Assembly: GCA_025930495.1 (NCBI GenBank)
Contig: JAICOU010000009.1
Location: 1 to 37,507 of the forward strand
Direction: 5' to 3'
DNA from: Nitrososphaeraceae archaeon
GTDB lineage: Archaea; Thermoproteota; Nitrososphaeria; Nitrososphaerales; Nitrosopumilaceae
Length of the DNA: 37,507 bases
Positions 8,670 to 17,703 of this stretch are shown here, piece by piece (within the stretch, counting starts at the first letter, position 1; every line of letters starts with the position of its first letter). The notes beneath the pieces were generated by a model. That model saw only the letters and a program-made list of their open reading frames with translations. It did not search any database and was not told the origin of the DNA. The position numbers and the translations under genes are program-made.

Positions 8670-8951
8670 ATGGTTTCCTATAGAACAAGCATGCAAATTG
8701 TTGCAGATCTTTTGACTGTTACTGAACAGTCAGGTCAACAGGGTATCAAAACAACATCATTACTAACAAAGGCAAACTTATCACATTCCAGATTATCAAG
8801 ATTTTTGGAAAATTTAACAGGTTCTGGATTAATTAATAAAATAGAATTTGATAATAAAAACACATTTGTAATAACTGAAAAAGGAAGACAGTATTTGGAA
8901 TCTTACGCAAAATTTGCAGGTATTGCAGAATCCTTTGGATTAGAACTGTAA
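8670..8951 (+). CDS. Winged helix-turn-helix transcriptional regulator
   Basis: 93 aa; IKTTSLLTKANLSHSRLSRFLENLTGSGLINKIEFDNKNTFVITEKGRQYLE is a typical archaeal wHTH. Confidence 0.8.
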   Translation: MVSYRTSMQIVADLLTVTEQSGQQGIKTTSLLTKANLSHSRLSRFLENLTGSGLINKIEFDNKNTFVITEKGRQYLESYAKFAGIAESFGLEL

Positions 8952-8954
8952 TAT

Positions 8955-9164
8955 TTATTTTTTAGATCTTTTTATGTTATCTTTTTGTCTTTGTTTTCTA
9001 TCCTTATATGAGCTATAAAGAATAATTACAGATATGCCTGCAATCGAGGCATAAAAATATAGAAAATTTGGATGTTCTTGGAGTTGGCCAGTAGAAGTGG
9101 ATATGAGGGACATGGGTATTGTAACAATGAGAAAAATCATAACTACTATGAGATATTTATCCAT
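8955..9164 (-). CDS. Small two-TM membrane protein with basic tail
   Basis: 69 aa; two hydrophobic segments; C-terminal KDRKQRQKDNIKRSKK. Confidence 0.5.
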   Translation of the reverse strand: MDKYLIVVMIFLIVTIPMSLISTSTGQLQEHPNFLYFYASIAGISVIILYSSYKDRKQRQKDNIKRSKK

Positions 9165-9205
9165 AACTTATAGAATTTACAAAACCATATATCTTTTTGA
9201 TTTAG

Positions 9206-9409
9206 TTGTTGGATAATAGAAAAATTATGATTAAGATTCTGGAACTGATCGGATTTGTATTGATTGGAATAATGATATTAGCTTTTGTTGGAGTATTAGG
9301 TCCAAATAATGTAGGGCTATCACCTTTGTTTTGGGGATGTGCAGGAGCAGCATTAATGATAATTATTTACAGGAAAAGAAAAAGGAAAAAAGAAGAAAAA
9401 GAAAGTTAA
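9206..9409 (+). CDS. Small two-TM membrane protein with basic/acidic tail
   Basis: 67 aa, TTG start; two hydrophobic segments; YRKRKRKKEEKES tail. Confidence 0.5.
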   Translation: MLDNRKIMIKILELIGFVLIGIMILAFVGVLGPNNVGLSPLFWGCAGAALMIIIYRKRKRKKEEKES

Positions 9410-9497
9410 ATAAATCTCAGATCATGTTATGAAATGATCAAATATGGATCAATCGACAGATCTATAAAGGAGAATTCAAGGTAATTGTAAGGGAAGC

Positions 9498-9575
9498 ATG
9501 ACAAACGAAGCTAGACAATGGTGGGAAGGTTTAGGAAAAGAATTAGAAACAGATATTGAAACTTTTGATGATTAA
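9498..9575 (+). CDS. Possible 25-aa acidic microprotein
   Basis: ATG ORF MTNEARQWWEGLGKELETDIETFDD*; too short to support on its own. Confidence 0.25.
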   Translation: MTNEARQWWEGLGKELETDIETFDD

Positions 9576-9621
9576 AAATAATTAAAACAATTCATACAAT
9601 TTTAAAAATTATTATAAGTTA

Positions 9622-9695
9622 AGCCTCGGGTGGGCTCCGACCCCACGACCTAACGCTTACGAGGCGTTCGCTCTACCAGGCTGAGCTACCAAGGC
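9622..9695 (-). tRNA. tRNA-Thr (CGT)
   Basis: Minus strand GCCTTGG-TA-GCTCAGCCTGGTAGAGC-G-AACGC CTCGTAA GCGTT-AGGTC-GTGGG GTCGGAG CCCAC-CCGAGGC-T; all stems pair; unusual T-loop. Confidence 0.9.
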
Positions 9696-9706
9696 ACTTT
9701 TCGGTT

Positions 9707-11047
9707 ATGCCATCAGAGTTAATAAAAAGTCTTTCCGAGTTGGATCAAATGAAGAAAACAATTTCTGGAATTAGAGGGATATTTGGGGATGATTTTAATC
9801 TAAAAGACACATTACAATTTTGTAATAACTTTTCATCATTAATTGAATCTAAGAAATGTGTCATAGGAAAAGATACAAGACCATCAGGAACAATGATCAA
9901 AGAAACTGCGTCTGCCGCATTAATTAAAAATGGAATAAATGTATACAATTTAGAGACAGTACCAACACCAGTAGTTTTTCGTGAATCAAGAAAATATGGA
10001 GCAGGGTTAGTAATCACATCATCACATAACCCATTAGAATGGAATGGAATAAAATTCATCATAAACGGAAGAGGAATAAATGAAAAAGAATTACCATACA
10101 TCATTGAAAACCAAGAAATTTTAAAATCAAAAATAGGAATTGAAGAACAAATTACGTCATCGTATTTAGAAGATGCAAAAAAACTCATAGGAAAGATAGA
10201 AAATCAACCAGAAATTGTTATCGATATAGGAGGAGGGGCTGCAAAGGAATTTGCTCCAAATTTGTTAAGACAGTTAGGATGTAAAGTAAAAGTGATTAAT
10301 GAAAATATAAGTAATTGCACTAGAGGGCCTGATCCTACTACAGATAGTTTATCAGATTTAATTTCTACAACATCTGAAAAAGAAATTGGGTTTGCTTTTG
10401 ATTTAGATGGAGATCGTTTAGTAGTTGTAAGAAATGGGAAAAAACAAACACCAGATGTAACATTAGGTTTGGGAGTTGCAAAAGCTTTGGATTTAGGATA
10501 TAAACAATTTGTACTAAGTATCGATACAAGTATTTCAGTTGAGAAATTTATCAAAGAAAAAGGGGGAAATATTCAGAGATCAAAAGTTGGAGAAGCAAAT
10601 GTAATAGATTTAATGTTAAAAACAAACGCTCAAGCAGGTGGAGAAGGAAGTAGTGGTGGTTTTATTTTACCAGAATTTAATTATTGTAGAGAAGGAATTC
10701 TGACAAGCGGTCTTATAGCTTCAATGTTGGGAAATTCAAAATTTAATGAGATATTAGATTTTATGGAAAGTTATGAACAACAAAGAGAGAAAATTAAAGT
10801 AGATTCTATTTTTCATGATAAAATCATAGAAGAAGTCTCGAGAAGATTTGCAAAAGAGTATTCCGAAGTTATAACTCAAGATGGAATTAAAGGAATAATA
10901 GATGAAGATAGTTGGGTTTTGATTAGGAAATCAAATACAGAAGACATCATAAGAGTTTCAGCAGAATCAAACAATGTAGATAAATGTAAGAAAATTGTGA
11001 AAAACACATTAGAATTAGTGAAACAATGTTATGACCATATTAGATGA
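9707..11047 (+). CDS. glmM: Phosphoglucosamine mutase/phosphomannomutase family protein
   Basis: TISGIRGIFG, VITSSHNPLEWNGIKF (catalytic Ser loop), AFDLDGDRLVVV metal loop, GGEGSSGGFI. True start may be the internal ATG at 9749. Confidence 0.85.
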   Translation: MPSELIKSLSELDQMKKTISGIRGIFGDDFNLKDTLQFCNNFSSLIESKKCVIGKDTRPSGTMIKETASAALIKNGINVYNLETVPTPVVFRESRKYGAGLVITSSHNPLEWNGIKFIINGRGINEKELPYIIENQEILKSKIGIEEQITSSYLEDAKKLIGKIENQPEIVIDIGGGAAKEFAPNLLRQLGCKVKVINENISNCTRGPDPTTDSLSDLISTTSEKEIGFAFDLDGDRLVVVRNGKKQTPDVTLGLGVAKALDLGYKQFVLSIDTSISVEKFIKEKGGNIQRSKVGEANVIDLMLKTNAQAGGEGSSGGFILPEFNYCREGILTSGLIASMLGNSKFNEILDFMESYEQQREKIKVDSIFHDKIIEEVSRRFAKEYSEVITQDGIKGIIDEDSWVLIRKSNTEDIIRVSAESNNVDKCKKIVKNTLELVKQCYDHIR

Positions 11048-11984
11048 AACAACAATAATCAAAATTTTTCAAAAAAAATTAAGAAATAAAAAATTCATTT
11101 CAGAAGATGTGGAAGTTTTCAAAATTGGCAAAACAAAAATCGTATCAAAAGTGGATACATTTGTTCAGAGTACAGATATGCCTTCAAAAATGAGAATGCA
11201 TGATGCTGCAAGAAAAAGCATCATAGCATGCATTAGTGATTTTGCTGCAAAAGGAGTCAAGCCTCAATACGGAATTATTTCACTAAATTTACCAAAGAGT
11301 ATTTCACGTGCAAAAATCAATGAGATGGCACAAGGATTCAGACATGCATCCAATGAATTTAACATTAGAATTTTAGGGGGGGATACAAACGAAGGAAAAG
11401 AAATTGTAATCAATGTATCCATATTTGGAACAACAGATAAGATAGTCAAAAGAAAAGGAGCAAAAATAGGCGACACAATATTTGTAACAGGTCCGTTTGG
11501 TTATACGGCATCAGGTCTTAAGATGTTACTTGGAAAAAAGAAAGGCAAGGAATATTTTGTTAAAAAGGCAATCAAATCAGTTGTCAACCCAAGTCCAAAA
11601 TTAGATTTTGGAGTAAAAAATAAAAAATATTTTACATCATCAATGGATTCTAGTGATGGTCTATCCACCACATTAAATGAAATGGCAAATCAGAGTAAAT
11701 GTAAATTTATAATAAATAACATTCCAACTGAAAAAGATCTATTAGAATTTGCTAAATCATATAACATAGATTCAGATGATTTAGTATTTCATGGCGGAGA
11801 AGAATACGAATTTGTGTTTACCGCTTCAAAAAAACACAAATCATTAATCAAAAAAAATGCATTAATGTTGAAAACACCGATAATTGAAATTGGCTATGTG
11901 ACTAAAGGCAAAGGAGTATTTCTTGAAAAACAAGAAAAGTTTGTTCCTTTGAAAGATTTAGGTTGGCATCACTTTAGAAAATAA
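11031..11984 (+). CDS. thiL: Thiamine-monophosphate kinase-like (AIRS/PurM fold) protein
   Basis: SKVDTFVQSTDMP, SDFAAKGVKPQYGIISLNLP, ILGGDTNEGKEIVINVSIFGT, DSSDGLSTTLNEM; overlaps glmM by 17 nt. Confidence 0.82.
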   Translation: MTILDETTIIKIFQKKLRNKKFISEDVEVFKIGKTKIVSKVDTFVQSTDMPSKMRMHDAARKSIIACISDFAAKGVKPQYGIISLNLPKSISRAKINEMAQGFRHASNEFNIRILGGDTNEGKEIVINVSIFGTTDKIVKRKGAKIGDTIFVTGPFGYTASGLKMLLGKKKGKEYFVKKAIKSVVNPSPKLDFGVKNKKYFTSSMDSSDGLSTTLNEMANQSKCKFIINNIPTEKDLLEFAKSYNIDSDDLVFHGGEEYEFVFTASKKHKSLIKKNALMLKTPIIEIGYVTKGKGVFLEKQEKFVPLKDLGWHHFRK

Positions 11985-11985
11985 A

Positions 11986-12360
11986 TCATTCACCAGAGTA
12001 AAAATTACGTTCTACTTTTTGAATTATATTAAAAATTGATTCAGCAGGTAAACCAGAAACACAGTCCTTAATCCATATTTCATCAAGATACATCAATCTG
12101 TTCATATCAGCTGTGGGAAGTTGATCTGGTTGAGAGTCAGGATATGAAACATGTATTTGGAATCCCTCTTTAGCAATTTTTTCACATTTTTCTTCTAATG
12201 CAATTATTGGAGAAATATTATCAGGTGTTAGGAATTCAAAAATCAGGGAACCTAATAATGCAGAAACAATTGTAATACCTACAGCAAGCCAAAGGATTGA
12301 CATCACAAATAGCAAATAAAACATAGTATTTGAGCAATAATGAATATCTAACGTGCCCAA
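11986..12360 (-). CDS. Hypothetical single-TM protein
   Basis: ORF with TM MFYLLFVMSILWLAVGITIVSALLGSLIFEFL; start likely internal to the ORF-track start. Confidence 0.5.
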   Translation of the reverse strand: MGTLDIHYCSNTMFYLLFVMSILWLAVGITIVSALLGSLIFEFLTPDNISPIIALEEKCEKIAKEGFQIHVSYPDSQPDQLPTADMNRLMYLDEIWIKDCVSGLPAESIFNIIQKVERNFYSGE

Positions 12361-12417
12361 AATAAGATAGATTCAAAAAATCAATGTTTTTTAAACCCTT
12401 TAAGATGTTTGTAGACA

Positions 12418-12903
12418 TTGTCAGAAATCGAAGCTGAGATTGAAGTAGAATCCGTAGTTGAAGAGAAAGAACATGAAGTGGTTCAAACAAAATCTAGACC
12501 AGAAACAAAGACAGAAGGTCCAGAAAAATGGGGAATTGCTCATATTTACAGTAGTTATAATAATACAATTATTCACATGACTGACCTAACAGGTGGAGAG
12601 ACTGTTTCCATTAGTTCAGGTGGAGTTCATGTTAATGCAGATAGATACGAATCCTCACCTTTTGCTGCAATGAAAGCTGCAAATGCAGTTGTAGAAGTTG
12701 CACATACAAAAGGATTTACAGGATTTCACATCAGAGTACGAGCTGTTGGAGGAGTAGGCTCTAGAGTACCAGGTCCAGGTGCACAAGCTGCAATCAGAGC
12801 GTTGGCAAGAGGCGGATTTAAAATTGGAAGAATAGATGATGTAACACCAATTCCTCACGACACCACCAGAAAGAAGGGTGGAAAAAGAGGAAGAAGAGTT
12901 TAA
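12418..12903 (+). CDS. rps11: Small ribosomal subunit protein uS11
   Basis: TTG start; [33 protein letters not shown]...[49 protein letters not shown]. Confidence 0.96.
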   Translation: MSEIEAEIEVESVVEEKEHEVVQTKSRPETKTEGPEKWGIAHIYSSYNNTIIHMTDLTGGETVSISSGGVHVNADRYESSPFAAMKAANAVVEVAHTKGFTGFHIRVRAVGGVGSRVPGPGAQAAIRALARGGFKIGRIDDVTPIPHDTTRKKGGKRGRRV

Positions 12904-13136
12904 TCCAGCATTTTAATTCGAATACTACAACCTTTGGCTTGAAAATAATCAGTCATGAATTTGGTAAATTTTTGAGATTGGTTGTTCAATCTGTATTTGT
13001 TTAACATATCTGCAAATTTTTCTTCAATTCCATTTTGTAAATTAGGTTTAAAAGATAATTTGAAAAAAGTCCATCCAAATTTCGAAGAGGGTTCACTAAG
13101 AGCGTAACCATTAGAACTACCAACTAGAGTTTCCAT
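12900..13136 (-). CDS. Hypothetical protein, convergent with rps11
   Basis: 78-aa ORF ([34 protein letters not shown]...); stop overlaps rps11 stop by 4 nt. Confidence 0.5.
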   Translation of the reverse strand: METLVGSSNGYALSEPSSKFGWTFFKLSFKPNLQNGIEEKFADMLNKYRLNNQSQKFTKFMTDYFQAKGCSIRIKMLD

Positions 13137-13210
13137 GTGAGATAGTGTTTTTTTTATAAGCAGTAAATCATCGCTATAATTTTTTGTGCTTATTTCAAAA
13201 ACAGTATCCG

Positions 13211-13627
13211 TTATTCTTCACCATCATCTGATGAATGACTACTTAATTTATCAGACAGAGACACAAACTTGCCATCTTGTTCAATATTGATCTTAGTTTC
13301 CATTCTTATGTTAAGACCTATTGATCTAAATAACATCAGTAATTTTCCACCATCAATAATTTCAGTAATTTCTCCAGAGGTTATTAATTCAGATAATTTT
13401 TCTACAACAGTTTTTGTATCATTTGGAAATTGTAATTCTGCATTGCTTAAAACTTCCAGACCTCTAAATCCAAGATGTTCAATGAGGATATCTCTAGGGT
13501 TTTTTGTTTCTTTTGGCTGTAAATTACTAGTAGATTTTTCTATTTCTTGTCTAGTGGAAATATTTTGTTGCATTTCTGCAAGTCTTTTTGCCTTTAATCT
13601 TTCAAGCTCAGAGTCTTCGTCACTCAA
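13211..13627 (-). CDS. PDCD5/TFAR19-like DNA-binding protein
   Basis: Acidic N-term then ELERLKAKRLAEMQQ and IL...LSNAEL...VVEKLSELITSGEITEIIDGGKLLMLF layout; start overlaps rtcB stop (ATGA). Confidence 0.65.
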   Translation of the reverse strand: MSDEDSELERLKAKRLAEMQQNISTRQEIEKSTSNLQPKETKNPRDILIEHLGFRGLEVLSNAELQFPNDTKTVVEKLSELITSGEITEIIDGGKLLMLFRSIGLNIRMETKINIEQDGKFVSLSDKLSSHSSDDGEE

Positions 13628-15072
13628 CCTTTTATCACACCTATAGGCACCAATTTTGCTACTTTAGTGGCTATTCCTAGATTATGAGAAACATTGACTA
13701 CTGCATCAACGTCTTTGTATGCTTGAGGAGTTTCTTCCACAATTCCATCACGTGTTAATGCCTTGATAAATATGCCCTTATCACTAAGGGATTTTCTAAC
13801 ATTATCCTCTGTGAAATCTCTTCTTGCTTTTGATCTAGACATTGTTCTACCAGCACCATGAGCAGTGGAACCAAAGCTCAAATTCATAGAATTTGGCTGT
13901 CCAAGTAATATCCAGCTAGCAGTTCCCATTGAACCTGGAATCAAAACAGGCTGACCAAGATCTCTGTATTTTAATGGAACTTCATCTCGATTTGCAGGAA
14001 ATGCACGCGTTGCACCTTTTCTATGAACCACAACTTTTCTTTCCTTGCCGTCAACCTTGTGTTTTTCAACTTTAGCAATATTATGAGCAACGTCATAAAC
14101 TAAACTCATATCAAGATCAGATTCTGTTTGATTAAAAACTCGTTCAAAAGATTTTCTCGTCCAATGAGTGATCATTTGTCTATTACTCCATGCAAAATTT
14201 AATGCTGCAAACATTGCTTTTCTATATGATTCACCCTCCTCAGATGTATTTGGAACACATGCAAGTTCTCTGTCTGCTAAATGAATGTCATATTTTTCCA
14301 TAGATTGTTCTGATATTCTTAAATAATCACTGCATACTTGATGACCAAAACCACGAGAACCACAATGAATTAAAATTGTAATAGTTCCTTCTTTGATATT
14401 CATTCTTTTTGCTGCCTCTTCATCATGAATTTCAGATACTTTTTGCACTTCAAGAAAATGATTTCCTGAACCCAGACTTCCCAGTTGGGGTGCACCTCTT
14501 TGTCTTGCTTTGTCTGAAACTTTATTTGGATCGGCATTTTTTATTTGTCCATTTTCCTCACAAACATCTGCATCATTTGATGAACCATATCCATTATCAA
14601 TTGCCCAGTCTACACCTCGTACAAGAACTTCATCAAGCTGAGAATGACTTAGCTTGACTGCTCCTTTGGAGCCAACACCAGATGGAATTGAACTAAAAAG
14701 ATCAGTTACAAGTTCTTTTAGTTTTGCACGAACATCTTTTTCAGTTAAATTTGAACGGAGTAACCTAACGCCACAATTGATATCATATCCTACACCACCA
14801 GGGCTAATCATACCTTCTTCAGCATCCATAGCTGCCACGCCACCTACAGGAAATCCATATCCTTCATGACCATCAGGTAAGACCACGCTATGACCCACAA
14901 TTCCAGGTATGGTTGCAACATTTTTTGCCTGCATAATAGTTCTATCTGATAACATTTTCTGTAGTAACTCTGCATCCGCATAGATCTTTACTGGAACTTT
15001 CATTCCAAGATTAGAGTCTGCCTCAATAAGATACTCATTTTCTCCAATTTTTTTAGGAATTACAGCAGACAT
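13624..15072 (-). CDS. rtcB: RNA-splicing ligase RtcB
   Basis: MSPGG-like MISPGGVGYDINCGVRLLRS, GSLGSGNHFLEVQ, HCGSRGFGHQVCSDY, FGSTAHGAGRTMSRSKA. Confidence 0.97.
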   Translation of the reverse strand: MSAVIPKKIGENEYLIEADSNLGMKVPVKIYADAELLQKMLSDRTIMQAKNVATIPGIVGHSVVLPDGHEGYGFPVGGVAAMDAEEGMISPGGVGYDINCGVRLLRSNLTEKDVRAKLKELVTDLFSSIPSGVGSKGAVKLSHSQLDEVLVRGVDWAIDNGYGSSNDADVCEENGQIKNADPNKVSDKARQRGAPQLGSLGSGNHFLEVQKVSEIHDEEAAKRMNIKEGTITILIHCGSRGFGHQVCSDYLRISEQSMEKYDIHLADRELACVPNTSEEGESYRKAMFAALNFAWSNRQMITHWTRKSFERVFNQTESDLDMSLVYDVAHNIAKVEKHKVDGKERKVVVHRKGATRAFPANRDEVPLKYRDLGQPVLIPGSMGTASWILLGQPNSMNLSFGSTAHGAGRTMSRSKARRDFTEDNVRKSLSDKGIFIKALTRDGIVEETPQAYKDVDAVVNVSHNLGIATKVAKLVPIGVIKG

Positions 15073-15149
15073 AAGGAATGGTAAAATTTTACATCAAGCC
15101 AATTTAAATCATAAGTAGATTTATTTTTGATGTTTTAAGAGAGTAATCA

Positions 15150-16511
15150 TTGGCAATTTTACCGATAGATAGCGGACGTTATGGTACTAAAGAAATGTTA
15201 GATATTTTTAGCGAGCAAAAAAAAGTAAATTATCAATTAGAAATTGAAGGAACAGCTGCAATATCACAAAGTGAGATTGGAATTATTCCAAAAACAGCAG
15301 GCAAAATAATTCACAATGCTGCAATGTCAGGAAAAATTACTGTAAAAAGAATCAAAGAATTAGAAGCAAAAAGTGATCATGACACAGCTGCACTAGTTGA
15401 ATCATTAAGTGAAAAATGTGCAAAAAATGCAAGACCGTGGATTCATTATGGATTAACAAGTAATGATTTGGTAGACACTAGCAATTCTATGCAGATGAGG
15501 GATGCATTAAAAATTATTGAACCCAAAGTTGCAAAAATGGCATTACTGTTAGCAAAAAGAGCAGTTCAACATGGTAAAATTCCAGCAGTAGGTAGAACCC
15601 ACGGTCAACATGCTAGCATAATATCATTCGGATTAAAATTTGCAAATTGGGCAGCAGAGATGGCAAAACATGTAGAAAGAATTGAAGAAATTAAGAAAAG
15701 AATTTTGATTTGCAAAACACTTGGAGTGGTTGGGACAGGATCATTGATGGGTGCAAAATCACTTGAAGTTCAAAAGAGAGTTGCAAAACGACTGAATCTT
15801 TTCCCAGCAGATGTAACTACACAGATAGTTCCCAGAGAAAGATATGCAGAATATGTATTTGAATTAGCATTAATTGGTGCAACTTTGGAAAAAATTGCGG
15901 TAGAAATTAGAAATTTACAAAGAACTGAAATTGGCGAAGTTGCTGAACAATTCAAAAAAGGTCAAATGGGAAGCAGTGCAGTTCCAGTAAAGAGAAATCC
16001 CACTAAAAGCGAAAGAGTTTCGTCTTTATCTAAAATATTACGTAGTCAAATAGCAATAACTTTTGAAAATATTCCATTGTGGCATGAACGAGATCTTTCA
16101 AATTCAGCAAATGAGAGATTTGTACTTCCTACAGCAGCCATTCTAGTAGATGAGATGTTAGAAACTATGATTAAAGTAATTTCAAGTCTAATGGTAAACG
16201 AAAAAAGAATTGTAGATAATTTGTATATTACAAAGGGACAAATATTTGCAGAATTTGTTTTAGAGGCATTAATCAAAAAAGGAGTTCCAAGATTTATTGC
16301 ATACAGAGACGTGCAAAGAGTTGCATTTGAGGCAAAAGATAAAGAAATTCAATATATTGATGCAATTAAAAATGATAAAGCATTTTCAACAAAACTTACA
16401 AAAAAAGAAATTGATTCAATATTTTCTCCAGAAAAACATCTTGGGGCGTCTCCATTAATTATAAGCAATGTTAACAAATTAGTTCAAGAAACGGTCAAAA
16501 AATTTATTTAG
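15150..16511 (+). CDS. purB: Adenylosuccinate lyase
   Basis: TTG start; RYGTKEM, HYGLTSNDLVDT, GRTHGQHA, signature GQMGSSAVPVKRNPTKSE. Confidence 0.95.
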   Translation: MAILPIDSGRYGTKEMLDIFSEQKKVNYQLEIEGTAAISQSEIGIIPKTAGKIIHNAAMSGKITVKRIKELEAKSDHDTAALVESLSEKCAKNARPWIHYGLTSNDLVDTSNSMQMRDALKIIEPKVAKMALLLAKRAVQHGKIPAVGRTHGQHASIISFGLKFANWAAEMAKHVERIEEIKKRILICKTLGVVGTGSLMGAKSLEVQKRVAKRLNLFPADVTTQIVPRERYAEYVFELALIGATLEKIAVEIRNLQRTEIGEVAEQFKKGQMGSSAVPVKRNPTKSERVSSLSKILRSQIAITFENIPLWHERDLSNSANERFVLPTAAILVDEMLETMIKVISSLMVNEKRIVDNLYITKGQIFAEFVLEALIKKGVPRFIAYRDVQRVAFEAKDKEIQYIDAIKNDKAFSTKLTKKEIDSIFSPEKHLGASPLIISNVNKLVQETVKKFI

Positions 16512-17259
16512 ATTTTAACAACGCTTTATGGATTTTTGAACCATATTGTAGAGCTTTTTTTCTTTTTGTATATGAAATTTCAGGAACCCCCACATCACTT
16601 GCTAATTTTCGTATAATGTGTTTCCTCAATAGATCTTCAGAATCAGAAATTTTTTCAGATATAGGAATAGTTTTAGCAAATTCTATAAAATTAGAAGACA
16701 GTAAAGGTTGAACAATTCTAACACCAAATTCAGATGCAATTTGATTAACTGCTTTCATCATTTTAATTTCATTATCTAGTTTTGAATTCATAACTTCAAG
16801 AATCTTTGATTCACCTTCAGATATAGCTGCTCTATATGCATTGTATCCACAGAATAACTCATCTATCCCATTTGCAGTTACAACAATATCAATCCCCAAA
16901 CTTTTTGCTAGTTTTGACACATAGTAAAATGCAATACAGTTTTCATTCCAAGAGAGATTATCTGTCTTTATTGTTTGTCTAATTTTGATGACTATGTCTT
17001 GAAAAGTATGAGAATCAATTTCTAAAACATGATGAACCAATTTCAACTGGTGATTAACTTCTTTTGCAAATAATACATCATGAGATTCTGGAAAACCAAT
17101 GGTCAATAAAGTTACATCATATCCTAGATCTGAACAAATTTTAGAGATTAGTGTACTGTCAACACCTCCAGAAAATGCAATGCCTATTTTCTTTTCTATT
17201 ATGTTTTCTTTAATAGAATTTTTAATTTTATCAAGTAATTCTTTTTTCATTTTTTTCAC
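16504..17259 (-). CDS. Asparagine synthetase C-terminal-like PP-loop ATPase (no glutaminase domain)
   Basis: IGIAFSGGVDSTLISKICSDLGYDVTLLTIGF (SGGVDS PP-loop), TANGIDELFCGYNAYR; N-terminal glutaminase domain absent. Confidence 0.82.
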   Translation of the reverse strand: MKKMKKELLDKIKNSIKENIIEKKIGIAFSGGVDSTLISKICSDLGYDVTLLTIGFPESHDVLFAKEVNHQLKLVHHVLEIDSHTFQDIVIKIRQTIKTDNLSWNENCIAFYYVSKLAKSLGIDIVVTANGIDELFCGYNAYRAAISEGESKILEVMNSKLDNEIKMMKAVNQIASEFGVRIVQPLLSSNFIEFAKTIPISEKISDSEDLLRKHIIRKLASDVGVPEISYTKRKKALQYGSKIHKALLKSK

Positions 17260-17344
17260 TAATTATCCAGGTTATTTACGATATGAAGCAACCATGATTA
17301 ATCTCATCATCTAACTATTAATTTAGTATTGTAAATATAAAATC

Positions 17345-17623
17345 ATGATAAGATTATCATCAGAATCCATAAAGCATGAATTAAAAAACCTGAAGGGATG
17401 GACAATTGTAAATAATAAAATACACAAAGAATTTCAATTTGATGACTTTAATCAGGCATTTGGATTCATGACAAGGGCTGCAATGCACATAGAAAAAATG
17501 AATCATCATCCTGAATGGTTTAACGTCTACAATAAGATAATAGTAGATTTGACAACTCATGATGCTGGAGGAATCACTCAAAATGATATCAATCTGGCTA
17601 AAATTCTAAATTCGCTAGAATAA
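17345..17623 (+). CDS. Pterin-4a-carbinolamine dehydratase
   Basis: LKGWTIVNNKIHKEFQFDDFNQAFGFMTRAAMHIEKMNHHPEWFNVYNKIIVDLTTHDAGGIT. Confidence 0.92.
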   Translation: MIRLSSESIKHELKNLKGWTIVNNKIHKEFQFDDFNQAFGFMTRAAMHIEKMNHHPEWFNVYNKIIVDLTTHDAGGITQNDINLAKILNSLE

Positions 17624-17703
17624 TTTCAAAGTACTGAATAAAATAATTTTTTAGTTTTAGGTGTTACAGAATTTATATACAGAGCTAAGCCAGTTGACTT
17701 CAC

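Noticed and set aside
9498-9575. 25-aa ORF MTNEARQWWEGLGKELETDIETFDD as a strong microprotein finding
   Set aside because: Only a plausible ATG frame with no motif; kept as a low-confidence feature only.
5340-9700. Integrated element bounded by tRNA-Cys and tRNA-Thr carrying the AIPR gene
   Set aside because: No integrase and no duplicated tRNA 3' end (att repeat) found within the window; the tRNA proximity is only suggestive.
12236-12490. 84-aa minus ORF overlapping rps11 start
   Set aside because: Overlaps both the hypothetical 11986-12360 ORF and the rps11 N-terminus in another frame; no domain.
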